Assembly (NCBI GenBank): GCA_032622095.1
Contig: CP136069.1
Location: 49,150,760-49,214,759 of the forward strand
Direction: 5' to 3'
Source of the DNA: Siphonodentalium dalli
Taxonomy: Eukaryota > Mollusca > Scaphopoda > Gadilida > Siphonodentaliidae
Length of the DNA stretch: 64,000 nt
Shown in pieces: positions 24,527 to 34,954 of this stretch (the first letter of the stretch is position 1; every line of letters starts with the position of its first letter). The notes beneath the pieces are model-generated. The model did no database searches, was not told where the DNA came from, and worked only from the letters and a program-made list of their open reading frames with translations. The position numbers and the translations under genes are program-made.

Positions 24527-25715
24527 ACAGTATTTAAGGCAGTGTTTTAATTATAGTTATTCGTTTAACTTAGTCACTCTTTCTAAGGCCAGAGTTAGTC
24601 ATCGTGACTCGCTGAAATGTGTGGGTTAGTCGGAGTGATTCCAATTGCTTGTGACAAACCCTAACTTAGTCAAATTGACCTGAATTGTTTATCAGTATTT
24701 GTTACATTCCTATGTGTGATTTACCTTGATTTCTCGAGTCATTATAAACGATAATTTCATTAGTGAATTATATCACTTTAAATAGCGCGCTATGTATTCA
24801 TACGCGCTGTCGAAATGCATGCGTCATGGGTATAATGGCGGTATTATTCGGATGTCTGGTAAACCGGATGTTTATAGTGGAATATAACATAAACAAAATA
24901 ATCACTTGATTGAACCGGTGACGTGAAATAATTCATTCGAGGCAGGGACTAGTGTGTAAAACACATGTTTGTACATTGATCCTTCGGCACACCATACATG
25001 CCACATCTCTCATCATATCGTGACCAAACTTCATATGGATCTTCGGGGTGACCTCTAGATGTGAGCCTCCTATTTTCATCGAAAATATTTTTTTTAAATA
25101 TGACCGCCAGCAGCCATCTTGGCTTTTAAATTTGAATCCATCGGCACACCCATCGCACATTTATTGGAGAATTGATTTTTAGAGTCACCTCTAGATTGGA
25201 GCTATCGAATTTGAACAATTTTCGACGAAAAACATGCCGCTGGCAGCCATGTTGCAATTTTACTCTTTGCATGACTATTCATTGCTTGCTCGCGGAAAAA
25301 ATTAACTTCTTCCCAAGTTGAGCTACATTGTCATTGACACTTTCTTTTAAAAAAGGTATTATAAAACAAAATGTGTTGTTGTTGTTGTAATGATTGTGGT
25401 CCGAAAGAGGTAGATATTCTTTAACAAACAAACAAAAACATCATCATTATGTATCACTGAACATATGTCTAAATATGTGCTATAGTAAATAATTGGCATT
25501 CACACCAGGTTCACACTGTCATTAATTGTCGTCTCTTAGTCGGACCGGAAACTGCTGGTCAAAGATCACTCACGCGCGTTCAAAATAGAAAATGGAAAAT
25601 CCAAGGTTGAGAAGCCATTTTATAAACATTTGATTATGTTGAGTAACAAGTGTGTATTTATTGATATCTTAGGGTTTTTGTCCGGAATTTATTTGACCAT
25701 ATGGTAAGTGACATC

Positions 25716-26150
25716 ATAGTGTTTATAAGCTGAAATTGATCACGCCGAGAATCGATAGTTGATTGTGAAAAATGGACATTCTTTCGATCCATAAAGCAAT
25801 ATAAAATGGCATGATATATACTGGTGACATAATATTGGTTCCACACAGCCCTCTTCACTTGCTTATACAAATAACACCGTCGGAAAATATGAGTGATAGG
25901 TACTTGTGGATACATATATACAATTTTGCGACGCGTCCAAGGCACGTCGAGGTTTGAATTGTGTATAATGCTCGCTTTGTGATATCACTATCCGGTTCCC
26001 CATCAATATCTTTCCGATAACACCTCTGTCGATATAACAATTAAATTTTCGTCTGCGATTAAATTAATATAATAATATCACCGAGGTAACATGTATTTTA
26101 TATATATCGCATATCGGTGCATCGGTTGTCTCTGTGGAACGTGACCTGGT
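25716..26150. repeat. Left member of a ~430 bp diverged direct-repeat pair
   Basis: It shares with 28622-29070, in the same orientation, GATCACGCCGA-AATCGATAG, CTTGCTTATACAAATAACAC, GGTTCCCCATCAATATCT, GATTAAATTAATATAATAAT and GCATCGGTTGTCTCTGTGGA. Identity is about 80-85% by eye. No TG...CA ends or primer-binding site were found that would make these LTRs. Confidence 0.75.
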
Positions 26151-28621
26151 CACCATGGCAATGATGCATTAGACCAGGATAAACCGTCCAGCTGAGTGTG
26201 ACAGGGAAACTGACAGGTAACATGATTTGTAAAATAATGTATCGGTTGATGTCCGATGCATGGTTTCGATGTCCAATGAATTGTTGATTCCGGTGAAATT
26301 AGCCCATTGCGGGGTCATTCCTGTACCCGTTACACTGCAAAAGTCTTGATATGACCAAAACATAAGCGACACTCACAATTCTGACACACGACTGTCCTAC
26401 TACAGCCTGTTCTCTTTAAAATAAACTAATATTGAACTTATTTCAAAAACACAAATAAGCCCATATCGGCATTATTTGAATCTGATCCAATATTGGAGTA
26501 TTTCCATACAAAATAAGCCCATATTGACATTATTTAATCTTAGCAGACTACTTATGTCTGATTTTTTGGTTCTCGTAGGAAAATGATGAACAAATATAGA
26601 GACCACGGTCATGAGCCAGTATATGTTCTCTACTTCCGGACAAAAATTGTTAGACCAGCTGGGGTCGCGACTGGGTGTTCTGATGACGTTCGCTATTGCT
26701 GGAGTTGATGATAACAAATAATTTCGACATCAAATATATGACAATCCTTTTGTACAGCGTATATGGGTGGCAACCATGCTATATTATTATGTAACAATTT
26801 GTTATCTCGAATAAAGATGGCCTTCAAAATGGCGACCGGAAGTGGGAAAATTGATGATTGTCGATACATGTCGCCTACATAATTTCCGATCGTATCGAAC
26901 GGGTCACGACTAGGGAACATGTTTCTCTTCAACCATAATAGCAGATCACGTGGGCATCACATTATTTGATTTCTGGGACCCTAACCTTGATTAACTTCTC
27001 CAAATGCGATTATTCAAAGAAAGCAGTATGAAATTTCGCCAAAATATACTCTTTTATTTTTTAACTACATGTACTTCTTTAAATAAAATTAGAATTCATC
27101 GGTGGTGGGAGTGAACAGGATCATTACCTATGACATTTACATCAAATTGGATCCAGAAACTTTCAACTCCATCCAAGATGGCTGCCATGTTGGAGGCCAT
27201 CATACGATAATACGCCAATTTTACCATCTTTCATCCAATTACGTTTCTGTCATGCAGAAGGTGGGTGTGGTTTACTACTATGCGTCTTCCCATAAATGAT
27301 CGCCATGCTATGACACAACATCAATCATACTGTCTTACCGCAATGATTCAAAATGCGAGTCATATCACAATTATTTTCGAAATAAGCATTGTGAAAATTC
27401 GCCAAACATATTTGAACGTCAGATAACATGTCCACCACTGTCGACGATACCTTAGACTCGGTTTTAGATATATGAATGAATGTAATCTGATATAGATACT
27501 CCGTTGTGGTGAGATTGATATATCAGTGTAATCAAGATGGCCGCCAATGTGGCGAACTATCAAAATTCATTATAATTCAAGTTTAATACTTGTCTCTGAA
27601 ACACTCTGCTTGACCGATAGTTGCTAATTTTAGTGTTAAATTCACCAGCATCTGTCGCAGATCGGTTAGGTCAGGCAAATCCGCAAATGTAAAGACATGG
27701 CACATACGTATACAGGACATTGATTAATTTGTATTAGAAATTAAAGCTATTCGCGTTATATAAAAGCAGCCGATTAACTAATTCGCCATGCTGTAATTAT
27801 ACATGGCGACATTTGGTGGTGTAACGAACACTGACTTTTGTATTTTTACATTTTGACAGCCATCTTGGTGGACATCTTAGATGACATTGACGAGTTTTAT
27901 TGATGTGTGATCATAATGCCATATGTGGTACGACACGAATACTTTTTTCCTCACTGATTTCCGCCAATTTCTTTCAATCTATTACTAGAATATCGTAATT
28001 GATTTTTGACAAAATGCTATAATTTTGTTGTCTAAAGTGAATTTGTAACAGACATAACAGGTTATGTGCAATAAAATCGCTGCACTACATTGCTGAATGG
28101 TCAAAATTCGCAGTCGCCACCGAACGGAATAAAGAGATTATTTGAAAATCGCATTTATTTGGTGCCATTTTGGCAGCTATATCTTTGACTGGAATAATAT
28201 TTTCCCCTAGATTTCGGTAATATACTCTAAGAACTACTATTGATGAATTTCACTTACTGAAAAATGTTTCATCTTTGAGAAATAATGCACATAATCCGTC
28301 AGTTCTTATGTCAATCCTACATCTGAACTGAATTGACAATGACGTCATCTTTGTGACGTCATAATTCCCCCCAGTCGCGGACCCATGAAGTCTAACAAAC
28401 TTTTTTCCGACAATGTGGCACCCTATCATAATATTATAGGTTCTATATTTGTTCATAAACATTCTCACGGAATTACAAAGGCGGCTCTATACTCTATATC
28501 TTGTTTCTTGGACAGGACACAACTTATAATTTCAGAATCACATAAGACCAATGTGAACCTATTTACACGAGTATATGTTGCCCATTACGCAACCATTGAT
28601 GTCTTTCACTTATGTTTATAC
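26150..28621. other. Non-coding region between the 430 bp repeats
   Basis: No gene is supportable. Short degenerate phrases recur (AAGATGGC(C/T)GCCA near 27175 and 27535; ATAAGCCCATAT near 26456 and 26512). The open frames are short, on both strands, and without recognisable domains. Confidence 0.4.
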
Positions 28622-29070
28622 TGTTTATAAGTTAAACTTGATCACGCCGATAATCGATAGTTGATTGTGAGAAATGGACATTCCTTCGACCCATAAAGCA
28701 ATATAAAATGGCATAAAATACACTGACGACGTACTATAGGTTCCACACAGTCCTCTTCGCTTGCTTATACAAATAACACCGTCGTAAACTATGAGTGATA
28801 GGTACTTGTGGGTACACTATTTACGATTTTACAACGCCTTGAAGGACCGCAGAGGTTTGTATTGTGTATAATTGCTCGCTTTGTGATATACCTGTCCGGT
28901 TCCCCATCAATATCTGCAACCGGCGTCTCTTGCCGATAACACCTCTGTCGATATAACAAATACATTATGCGATTAAATTAATATAATAATATCACCAATG
29001 TGGTGCGCGAAAGATGTACAGGTATCGTATAAAACAATGCGGTGCATCGGTTGTCTCTGTGGAACGTGTC
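28622..29070. repeat. Right member of the ~430 bp direct-repeat pair
   Basis: Partner of 25716-26150. It carries a ~17 bp insertion (near 28916-28932, GCAACCGGCGTCTCTTG) relative to the left member and continues in homology to GGAACGTG near 29067. Confidence 0.75.
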
Positions 29071-29863
29071 ATCCACATGCCAATGCAATAGGAGATATAA
29101 TACTACGGTATAACTATACAAATCAGTCTTACGAAAATCTGACAATTATTTGGGAAAATCATTATTTTTGGACCAGGTTTGAACACGATTTTGATGGTAT
29201 TATGTGATCAGTTTGTGTCGGCGACAAAATTATTATTGAACACTTATTTTCTCCAATTTACAAGAATCTTATAAATTCTTTTATTTTGGACAGCGTCCAT
29301 AACGTGAGAGAGGTTGAGACGCTATGAGAGCTCGGTTCCACATATGTCAATACACATGTATACATTATGGGGACTTAAAAATGAATGGTTTCATGCAAAA
29401 TAACAACAATTTTATAAAAGTTTGTAAAACAATTACCATCAACAAGTACTTGTCTAATATATAATTTGTTTTTCTATTCCAATTATTAATTATTCTCCAA
29501 TATAACGATATTTCGACTATTGAAAACTTTATCATGCAAACATTACAGTACAGTGACATTTCCAATCAAAGTCAATTAAGATACCGAAGTTTAATCAAAA
29601 CGGCAATTATTGGAAAAAATTAATCATGGATATATATTCTGAAAATCATACTCATACTCAAATAGTTGAACTTACAACGCGATTAGGTTTCAACTCGCGA
29701 GTATAAAAACAAGTATACATTTATCCATGTTCTTCTTATTGGTAACTTATATAATTTTCCACATATATTTGTCCACGTTTACTGCCTTCACACCGCGTAA
29801 TAAAATGGTCTGATCTACACATAACACCAATATGTGTGCTAAATATAGATTTCCAAGTGCCAA

Positions 29864-30244
29864 GCCGGTAAGTATTTGTTTTTATTTTAGTATTGTGTGC
29901 ATTAGATACAGTGATATTAACGTATTCTGTACGTAATATCGTGTGGTTGGGCGACATTTGGAAGTGCATGAATGTTTCACAAAAAATGACAACAAGCCTG
30001 TTTTTCGTAAATTGTTCATGCCACAACAATCACATTTTTGTTAATTTCGAAGAAATTTACAGCTAATGCAATTTATAGTATGAACAATTTTGAGAAAAAA
30101 AACAGGCATGTTGTCATTTTGTGAGACACATTTCATGCACTTCCAAATATCGTCCAACCGCACGCTATTGCACACATAATACGTTGATATCATTCCAACT
30201 AACGCGCTAAAATTACGAAAATAAAAGCTAACACTTACTGGCGG
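29864..30244. mobile_element. Foldback element, ~380 bp
   Basis: The left arm (29864-30024) and the right arm (30082-30244) are inverted copies at moderate identity, sharing ATTTGGAAGTGCATGAA-TGT, AATGACAACA-GCCTGTTTT and AATTGTTCAT. The ends read GCCGGTAAGTATTTG and the inverse of GCCAGTAAGTGTTAG. No coding capacity; superfamily not assigned because no target duplication could be read. Confidence 0.65.
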
Positions 30245-30671
30245 GACACTTTAAAAGTGACGTTGTCAACAATAAATCTATATTCAGCACGCAGAGCAGC
30301 TGTTCCGGTACGCAGATTAGGGTTTTGGTACAGATCACGCCATTTGATTGCGGGTGAGAGCCTTGGGTCATTTTAAATAATATACACATATTGACTGCCT
30401 TGTGGTGGAATAGCGACAACTATTTCCTGGTGATTGTGTCTTTTGAACAACAAACATGACTATCGATCGAGTCCTGCTTGCTGTTAACACTGAGTCGTAT
30501 GTACGTTATTTATTATGTTCCTTGAACTTGCTTCTAACCAAAGCTAATCGATAAAAGTTAGTCTCTGTAGAAAAGATTGACTGGACACCAGATTGACCAT
30601 GATGCTACGTCGCTCCACTCTGCTGGCCGCCGGGGTGCCGCACAAACAGAACGACAAAGAAAGCACTATAA

Positions 30672-32290
30672 GGTCCGTTCCAAACGACGGATTTTTGTCT
30701 ACTCGAATCTAATTGTATTAAATCCGTCGGTGATGCGTCTGCGGTCAATTTTGTTTCAGACGGACGCATCTTTGTCGCGTCGAATCTAATACATCGGTCG
30801 ATTTATTTAAAGGCGCATGCACTCCATGTTACCTTCACAAAATGGTCACGCGTAAATATAGAGGCCTATATATACCGGTATGTTATACATATATATACTA
30901 AAATACAGTATAAATTATGTATAAATATATGCGCGATTGCAGCGCGAATATATGTGCATATGTATATGAGGATGTATATAGTACATATTGTTATATAATA
31001 TAATATAATAGGCGCTGCAAATAAATGTTAGATCGTGCAACCAATTGCCATATATGTGTATACCATGCATGCAAATACAGGTATACAAGAATATATATTA
31101 TAAATCAGAGACTACCACCACCCCTACCCTTATAATAAGGAATACCGGAATATATGAATTATTATAAATAAGAGGTTACCACCCCTATACCCATCATAAT
31201 AAGTAATGCCGGTATATATGAATTATTATAAATAAGATTGATCAGTGGTACCACCCCTACCCCTTATAATGAGGAATACCGGAATATATTAATTATATAT
31301 TATAAATCATAGGCTACCACCTATATATTCTTTATAATAAGGAATACCGATATCTATGAATTATTATAAATCAAAGGCTACCATCCCTGCCCCTCATAAT
31401 AAGTAATACAGGTTTATATGAATTATTATAAATCTGAGGCTACCAACCTACCACCCCTATCCCTTATAATAAGGAATAGCGGAATATATAAATTATTATA
31501 AATCATAGGCTACCACTCTGCCCCTTATAACAAGTAATACCTGAATATATGAATTATTATAAATAAGAGGTTACCACCCATTTACCCCTCATAATAAGTA
31601 ATATCGGTATATATGAATTATTATAAATCAGTAGTACCACCTCTGCCCCTTATAATAAGTAATACCGGTAAATATTAATTATTATACATCAGAGACTACC
31701 ACACCTATTCCTTACAATAAGCAATATCGGTCTATATGAATTATTATAAATTAGTTGCTACAACCCCTACCCCTTATACCGGTATATATGGATTATTCTA
31801 AAACATTGATACTATATCCATTATAAGATGTGAGTCAGTGACATGCCATGTTCGTTGAGGAATCAAACTACAAAAATAATTACAATTTGCACAATGTTAC
31901 ACAAGCAATGCTTATAGATATATCATTCTTTATGACAAAGAGAGCGTGCGACAATGACGTCATGTGGGTATTTCCTCAGATAAGGGGAGCCCCCTCATTA
32001 TTATACAATTATCATATCATTATCATATCATTTGCATTCGTTCTTCGGCAACTTTCGGCTCTTCTCGTCACATGTATTAGATTCGAGTCGTCAAAAATCC
32101 GTCGTTTGAAACCAAGACGGATTTCAGACGCATCACCGACGAAGATTCGTCTGAATTGGACGGAGATTCGTCTGTGGTGCGTCTGACACGGATCTAATTG
32201 TTTCAAACGTCGCATTTTTGACGCATTTAATACAATTGTGGGTCTGGTATTAGATTCGAGTCGACAAAAATCCGTCGTTTGGAACGGGCC
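30672..32290. mobile_element. PIF/Harbinger-like non-autonomous element, 1.6 kb, TAA target duplication
   Basis: The left end GGTCCGTTCCAAACGACGGA is the inverse of the right end TCCGTCGTTTGGAACGGGCC with one mismatch, and both are flanked by TAA (30669-30671, 32291-32293). A 3-bp TAA duplication with GG-starting termini is typical of PIF/Harbinger. The inverted parts are long, ~125 bp on the left and ~230 bp on the right, with internal partial repeats of GACGCATC/GATTCGTC words. Between them lies a minisatellite (31095-31800). No transposase is encoded. Confidence 0.75.
31095..31800. repeat. ~60 bp minisatellite, about 12 units
   Basis: Each unit has the pattern TATATGAATTATTATAAATC, then GGCTACCACCCCT-CCCC, then TTATAATAAGGAATACCGG. 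Units differ by substitutions and small indels, so the array is old. It forms the centre of the 1.6 kb PIF/Harbinger-like element. Confidence 0.9.
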
Positions 32291-32526
32291 TAAGGGAGTC
32301 ACTCTAATCGATTGTGGCAAAATTCGACGATCGAGTTCACGCTTATAACCTTGAGTTTGACACGGTCACCCGCGCAAATTAAGAAACAAAACACTCAGTG
32401 AACACAAATGAACAAAACTGCGTTTATATATTGTCAAAACAATTGAAACAAACAAATATTACTTCCATGGAGAATGACTGTCACTCAAGACTTGCAAGAC
32501 CATACCATTATGAAGGGGGTATCGTG

Positions 32527-32926
32527 TTAACCCTTTACCCAACAAACCGGCCAAAACCGGCCAAATAAAGCTTCAACAGCCTAAAATATCTTCGGTCTGT
32601 CTCAATAGAACCATACAAATATGGATATCATTGGAACCGGCTCCTTGACCACATTGTGATAGTTACAGTTATGCCCTGTGCCAATGCATTCTCTTATATA
32701 TGCGAGTCGACCATAGGTCGCCTCGCATATATAAGAGAATGCATTGGCCTAAAAAAAATCTTTTTTTAACACTTTTTATCATTTTTTCTTACATTCTTTA
32801 ACAATTTTATAATATTTAATGTATTAAGCCAATGCATTCTCTTATATATGCGAGGCGACCTATGGTCGACTCGCATATATAAGAGAATGCATTGGCACAG
32901 GGTCGTTCTGTTGGGTAAAGGGTTAA
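32527..32926. mobile_element. TTAA/CCCTTTACCC MITE A with two internal hairpins
   Basis: TTAA target duplications flank the ends CCCTTTACCCAACA (32531) and TGTTGGGTAAAGGG (to 32922). Inside are two near-identical hairpins (~32676-32749 and ~32830-32896), each with a perfect stem that includes CCAATGCATTCTCTTATATA and TGCGAG around a short GTCGACCATAGG-type loop. The left end also has tandem GGCCAAAACC words. TTAA plus a CCC start indicates a piggyBac-type non-autonomous element, of a different family from the 10 kb unit's transposon. Confidence 0.85.
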
Positions 32927-33443
32927 ACCAGACGAAATGCACTAAAGTGTAACTAGAAACCTGACTATAAATGAGGGTGCATCCGGACACGGAGCCGGCA
33001 GACTGTGGGCCTATGTGAATGTCCAACTTATATTAATTGAAGCGTGTCTGCGTTTACCAGTGCACAGGTCTTGTCTGGTGAGGCAAAATCAGTTGTCTGG
33101 AGATAACATGGTGAGTGTAGTCTTGTCTGGATTATGGTCTGCAAAGACAAATGAAACATGTCATGACGTCGAAACCTGATGTCATTAAGCTGACAAACGA
33201 ATTTGATATACTATGAACATATATAAATAAATATATACTTCAATTGTTCATGGTCGCATTATAAGAAGTTGTGCACATGAAGTAAACACATATTTTTCAT
33301 TATGTTGATTCATTGCTGATTCGACGGTTGTGCGCAACAACTGCCGAGATATACGTGACTTTTTATCGAAAATGTGATGTGACAGTAAATTTCATCGACA
33401 CGGTGCACTGTAAATTATGTGTGACGTCACACGTACGTACGTA

Positions 33444-33813
33444 CAGGGGCGCCGGAAGCATCCAAGGGCGGGGGGGGCAGAGCCTACAAAAAGGGCACTT
33501 TTCCGCAAAAAAGGGCATTTTCTCCGCAAACTCGGGAAAATAACCATAAATTCATTGTGGCAAGAATCCCTATTTTAATGCTATTTGTCAGTTTTTATGG
33601 CCGTTTTGTGATAAAATTGACAAAAAAATAATATTCCTTGTGAAATTGGTGGTATTTGGACCAAAAAAGTCACATTTTGCTATAAAAACACAAGATTAAA
33701 CACACAAAAAGCATTTTCTGTCTCCAGAAAAAGGGCAAGTCCTGCCCCCGCTCGCCCCCTTGGTCAAGGGCAGGGGGTCAGCTGCCCCTCTGCCCCCTCT
33801 TCCGACGCCCCTG
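33444..33813. mobile_element. hAT-type MITE with 8-bp target duplication CGTACGTA
   Basis: The ends are CAGGGGCGCCGGAAG and CTTCCGACGCCCCTG, an inverted pair with one mismatch, flanked by perfect 8-bp duplications CGTACGTA (33436-33443 and 33814-33821). CAGGGG termini and 8-bp duplications are the hallmarks of hAT elements. The body has AAGGGCA repeats and G/C-rich subterminal parts and no coding capacity. Confidence 0.92.
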
Positions 33814-33903
33814 CGTACGTATCAACAACACGTGTTAAGTAGAACAATACAGAAGCCGTGCCGTTCTTAATGTGACCATTGACTATTTCCCGACGGACGC
33901 ATA

Positions 33904-34119
33904 CAGTAATGCCCAAAGTAATTGACCACTTAACCACAGCAGAATTATGGGTAATTTTTCAGGATTTAGTGGGAAATATGGCTTGTTGCCATTCATCGAA
34001 ATATGGCTCTCCCCTAGAGCTTTCCGATGAATGGCAACAAGCCATATTTCCCACTAAATCCTGAAAAATTACCCATAATTCTGCTGTGGTTAAGTGGTCA
34101 ATTACTTTGGGCATTACCG
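33904..34119. mobile_element. Tc1/mariner-type MITE that is a nearly perfect palindrome
   Basis: TA dinucleotides (33902-33903, 34120-34121) flank ends CAGTAATGCCCAAAG and CTTTGGGCATTACCG. Arms 33906-33998 and 34025-34117 are perfect reverse complements over 93 bp, with a 26-nt loop. The TA duplication and CAGT start fit Tc1/mariner. The peptide-like frames read on both strands here are mirror images of one another and are not evidence for a gene. Confidence 0.85.
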
Positions 34120-34202
34120 TACATAAATCCGTAATATTGGTGGCTTTGTTCATCGAGTAAACTCCAATTGAAAAGAGAGTGCCAAGATATTCGATCGTAA
34201 AA

Positions 34203-34917
34203 CGTTGTAATGCATAATATATGGGCCGTACAAAAACTAGCATCTCGCTATCCCACTATCTTAGCTGGTTGTAGTACGAGCAGACTTCGACTATCTAATC
34301 CTGAGCGTATTAACCCTTTACCCAACAGAAGGGCCCTGTGCCAATGCATTCTCTTATATATGCGAGTCGACCATAGGTCGCCTCGCATATATAAGAGAAT
34401 GCATTGGCTTAACACATTAAAAATTATAAAATTGTTAAAGAATGTAAGAAAAAATGATAAAAAAGGATTTTTTTTAGGCCAATGCATTCTCTTATATATG
34501 CGAGGCGACCTATGGTCGACTCGCATATATAAGAGAATGCATTGGCACATGGCATAACTGTAACTATCACAATGTGGTCAAGGAGGCGGTTCCAATGATA
34601 CCCATATTTGTATGGTTCTATTGAGAAAGACCGAAGATATTTTAGGCTGTTGAAGCTTTATTTGGCCGGTTTTGGCCGGTTTGTTGGGTAAAGGGTTATC
34701 GGCAGTGCAATATATTCTCTTTCGGCGGCAAATGTTCCTGAGCAAAAGAAACAATAGAAGCGTTTGTAGCCAAGTTGAAGACGAGACACATTTTCTCCTT
34801 AACTGTCGAGCATATAAACACTTGCGATCAAAACTGATGTCATATATCGCGATCGAACATGGACAGACACAATTTAGTGACGTCGGTAATCATATATACA
34901 TGGTTGTTACACAAACT
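34203..34917 (+). pseudogene. LINE C-terminal fragment split by a MITE
   Basis: After 34700 the plus strand encodes a segment with SVCSQVEDETHFLLNCRAYKHLRSK, the Cys-rich motif (C...DETHFLL.C) typical of the end of non-LTR retrotransposon polyproteins. Before the MITE, 34203-34309 encodes a short stretch ending STSRLRLSNPER that resembles the segment usually just upstream of that motif. MITE B (34310-34699) sits between them. The two pieces are not in one frame when joined at TTAA, so the fragment was already decayed or has decayed since. Confidence 0.6.
34310..34699. mobile_element. TTAA/CCCTTTACCC MITE B, inverted relative to MITE A
   Basis: The left end TTAACCCTTTACCCAACAGA (34310) and right end TGTTGGGTAAAGGGTTAT (to 34699) show the target duplication now changed to TTAT on the right. 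Content matches MITE A on the opposite strand, including both hairpins (~34340-34408 and ~34479-34545) and the GGCCGGTTTT words, now on the right. It interrupts a LINE fragment. Confidence 0.85.
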
Positions 34918-34954
34918 TAGATGTATACACAAGGAAGTGTATTATGCGTTAAGA

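Larger units (their letters stand above)
15431..25646. repeat. Copy 2 of the ~10.2 kb tandem duplication
   Basis: Head-to-tail partner of 5215-15430. It ends at TGATTATGTTGAGTA (25631-25645), after which unique sequence begins. All elements described in copy 1 recur here at an offset of ~10,213-10,235 bp. Indels relative to copy 1 fall mostly in homopolymers, but the 20 bp insertion near 16797 and the 23 bp loss near 21218 are ordinary complex differences. Confidence 0.93.

Noticed and set aside
25716-29070. Long terminal repeats of an LTR retrotransposon
   Set aside because: The repeats lack TG...CA ends, no primer-binding or polypurine site was found, and nothing between them resembles gag or pol.
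33879-34243. Protein-like frames on both strands containing VIDHLTTAELWVIFQDLVG
   Set aside because: They are mirror images produced by a perfect palindrome (a MITE), so one sequence is read twice.
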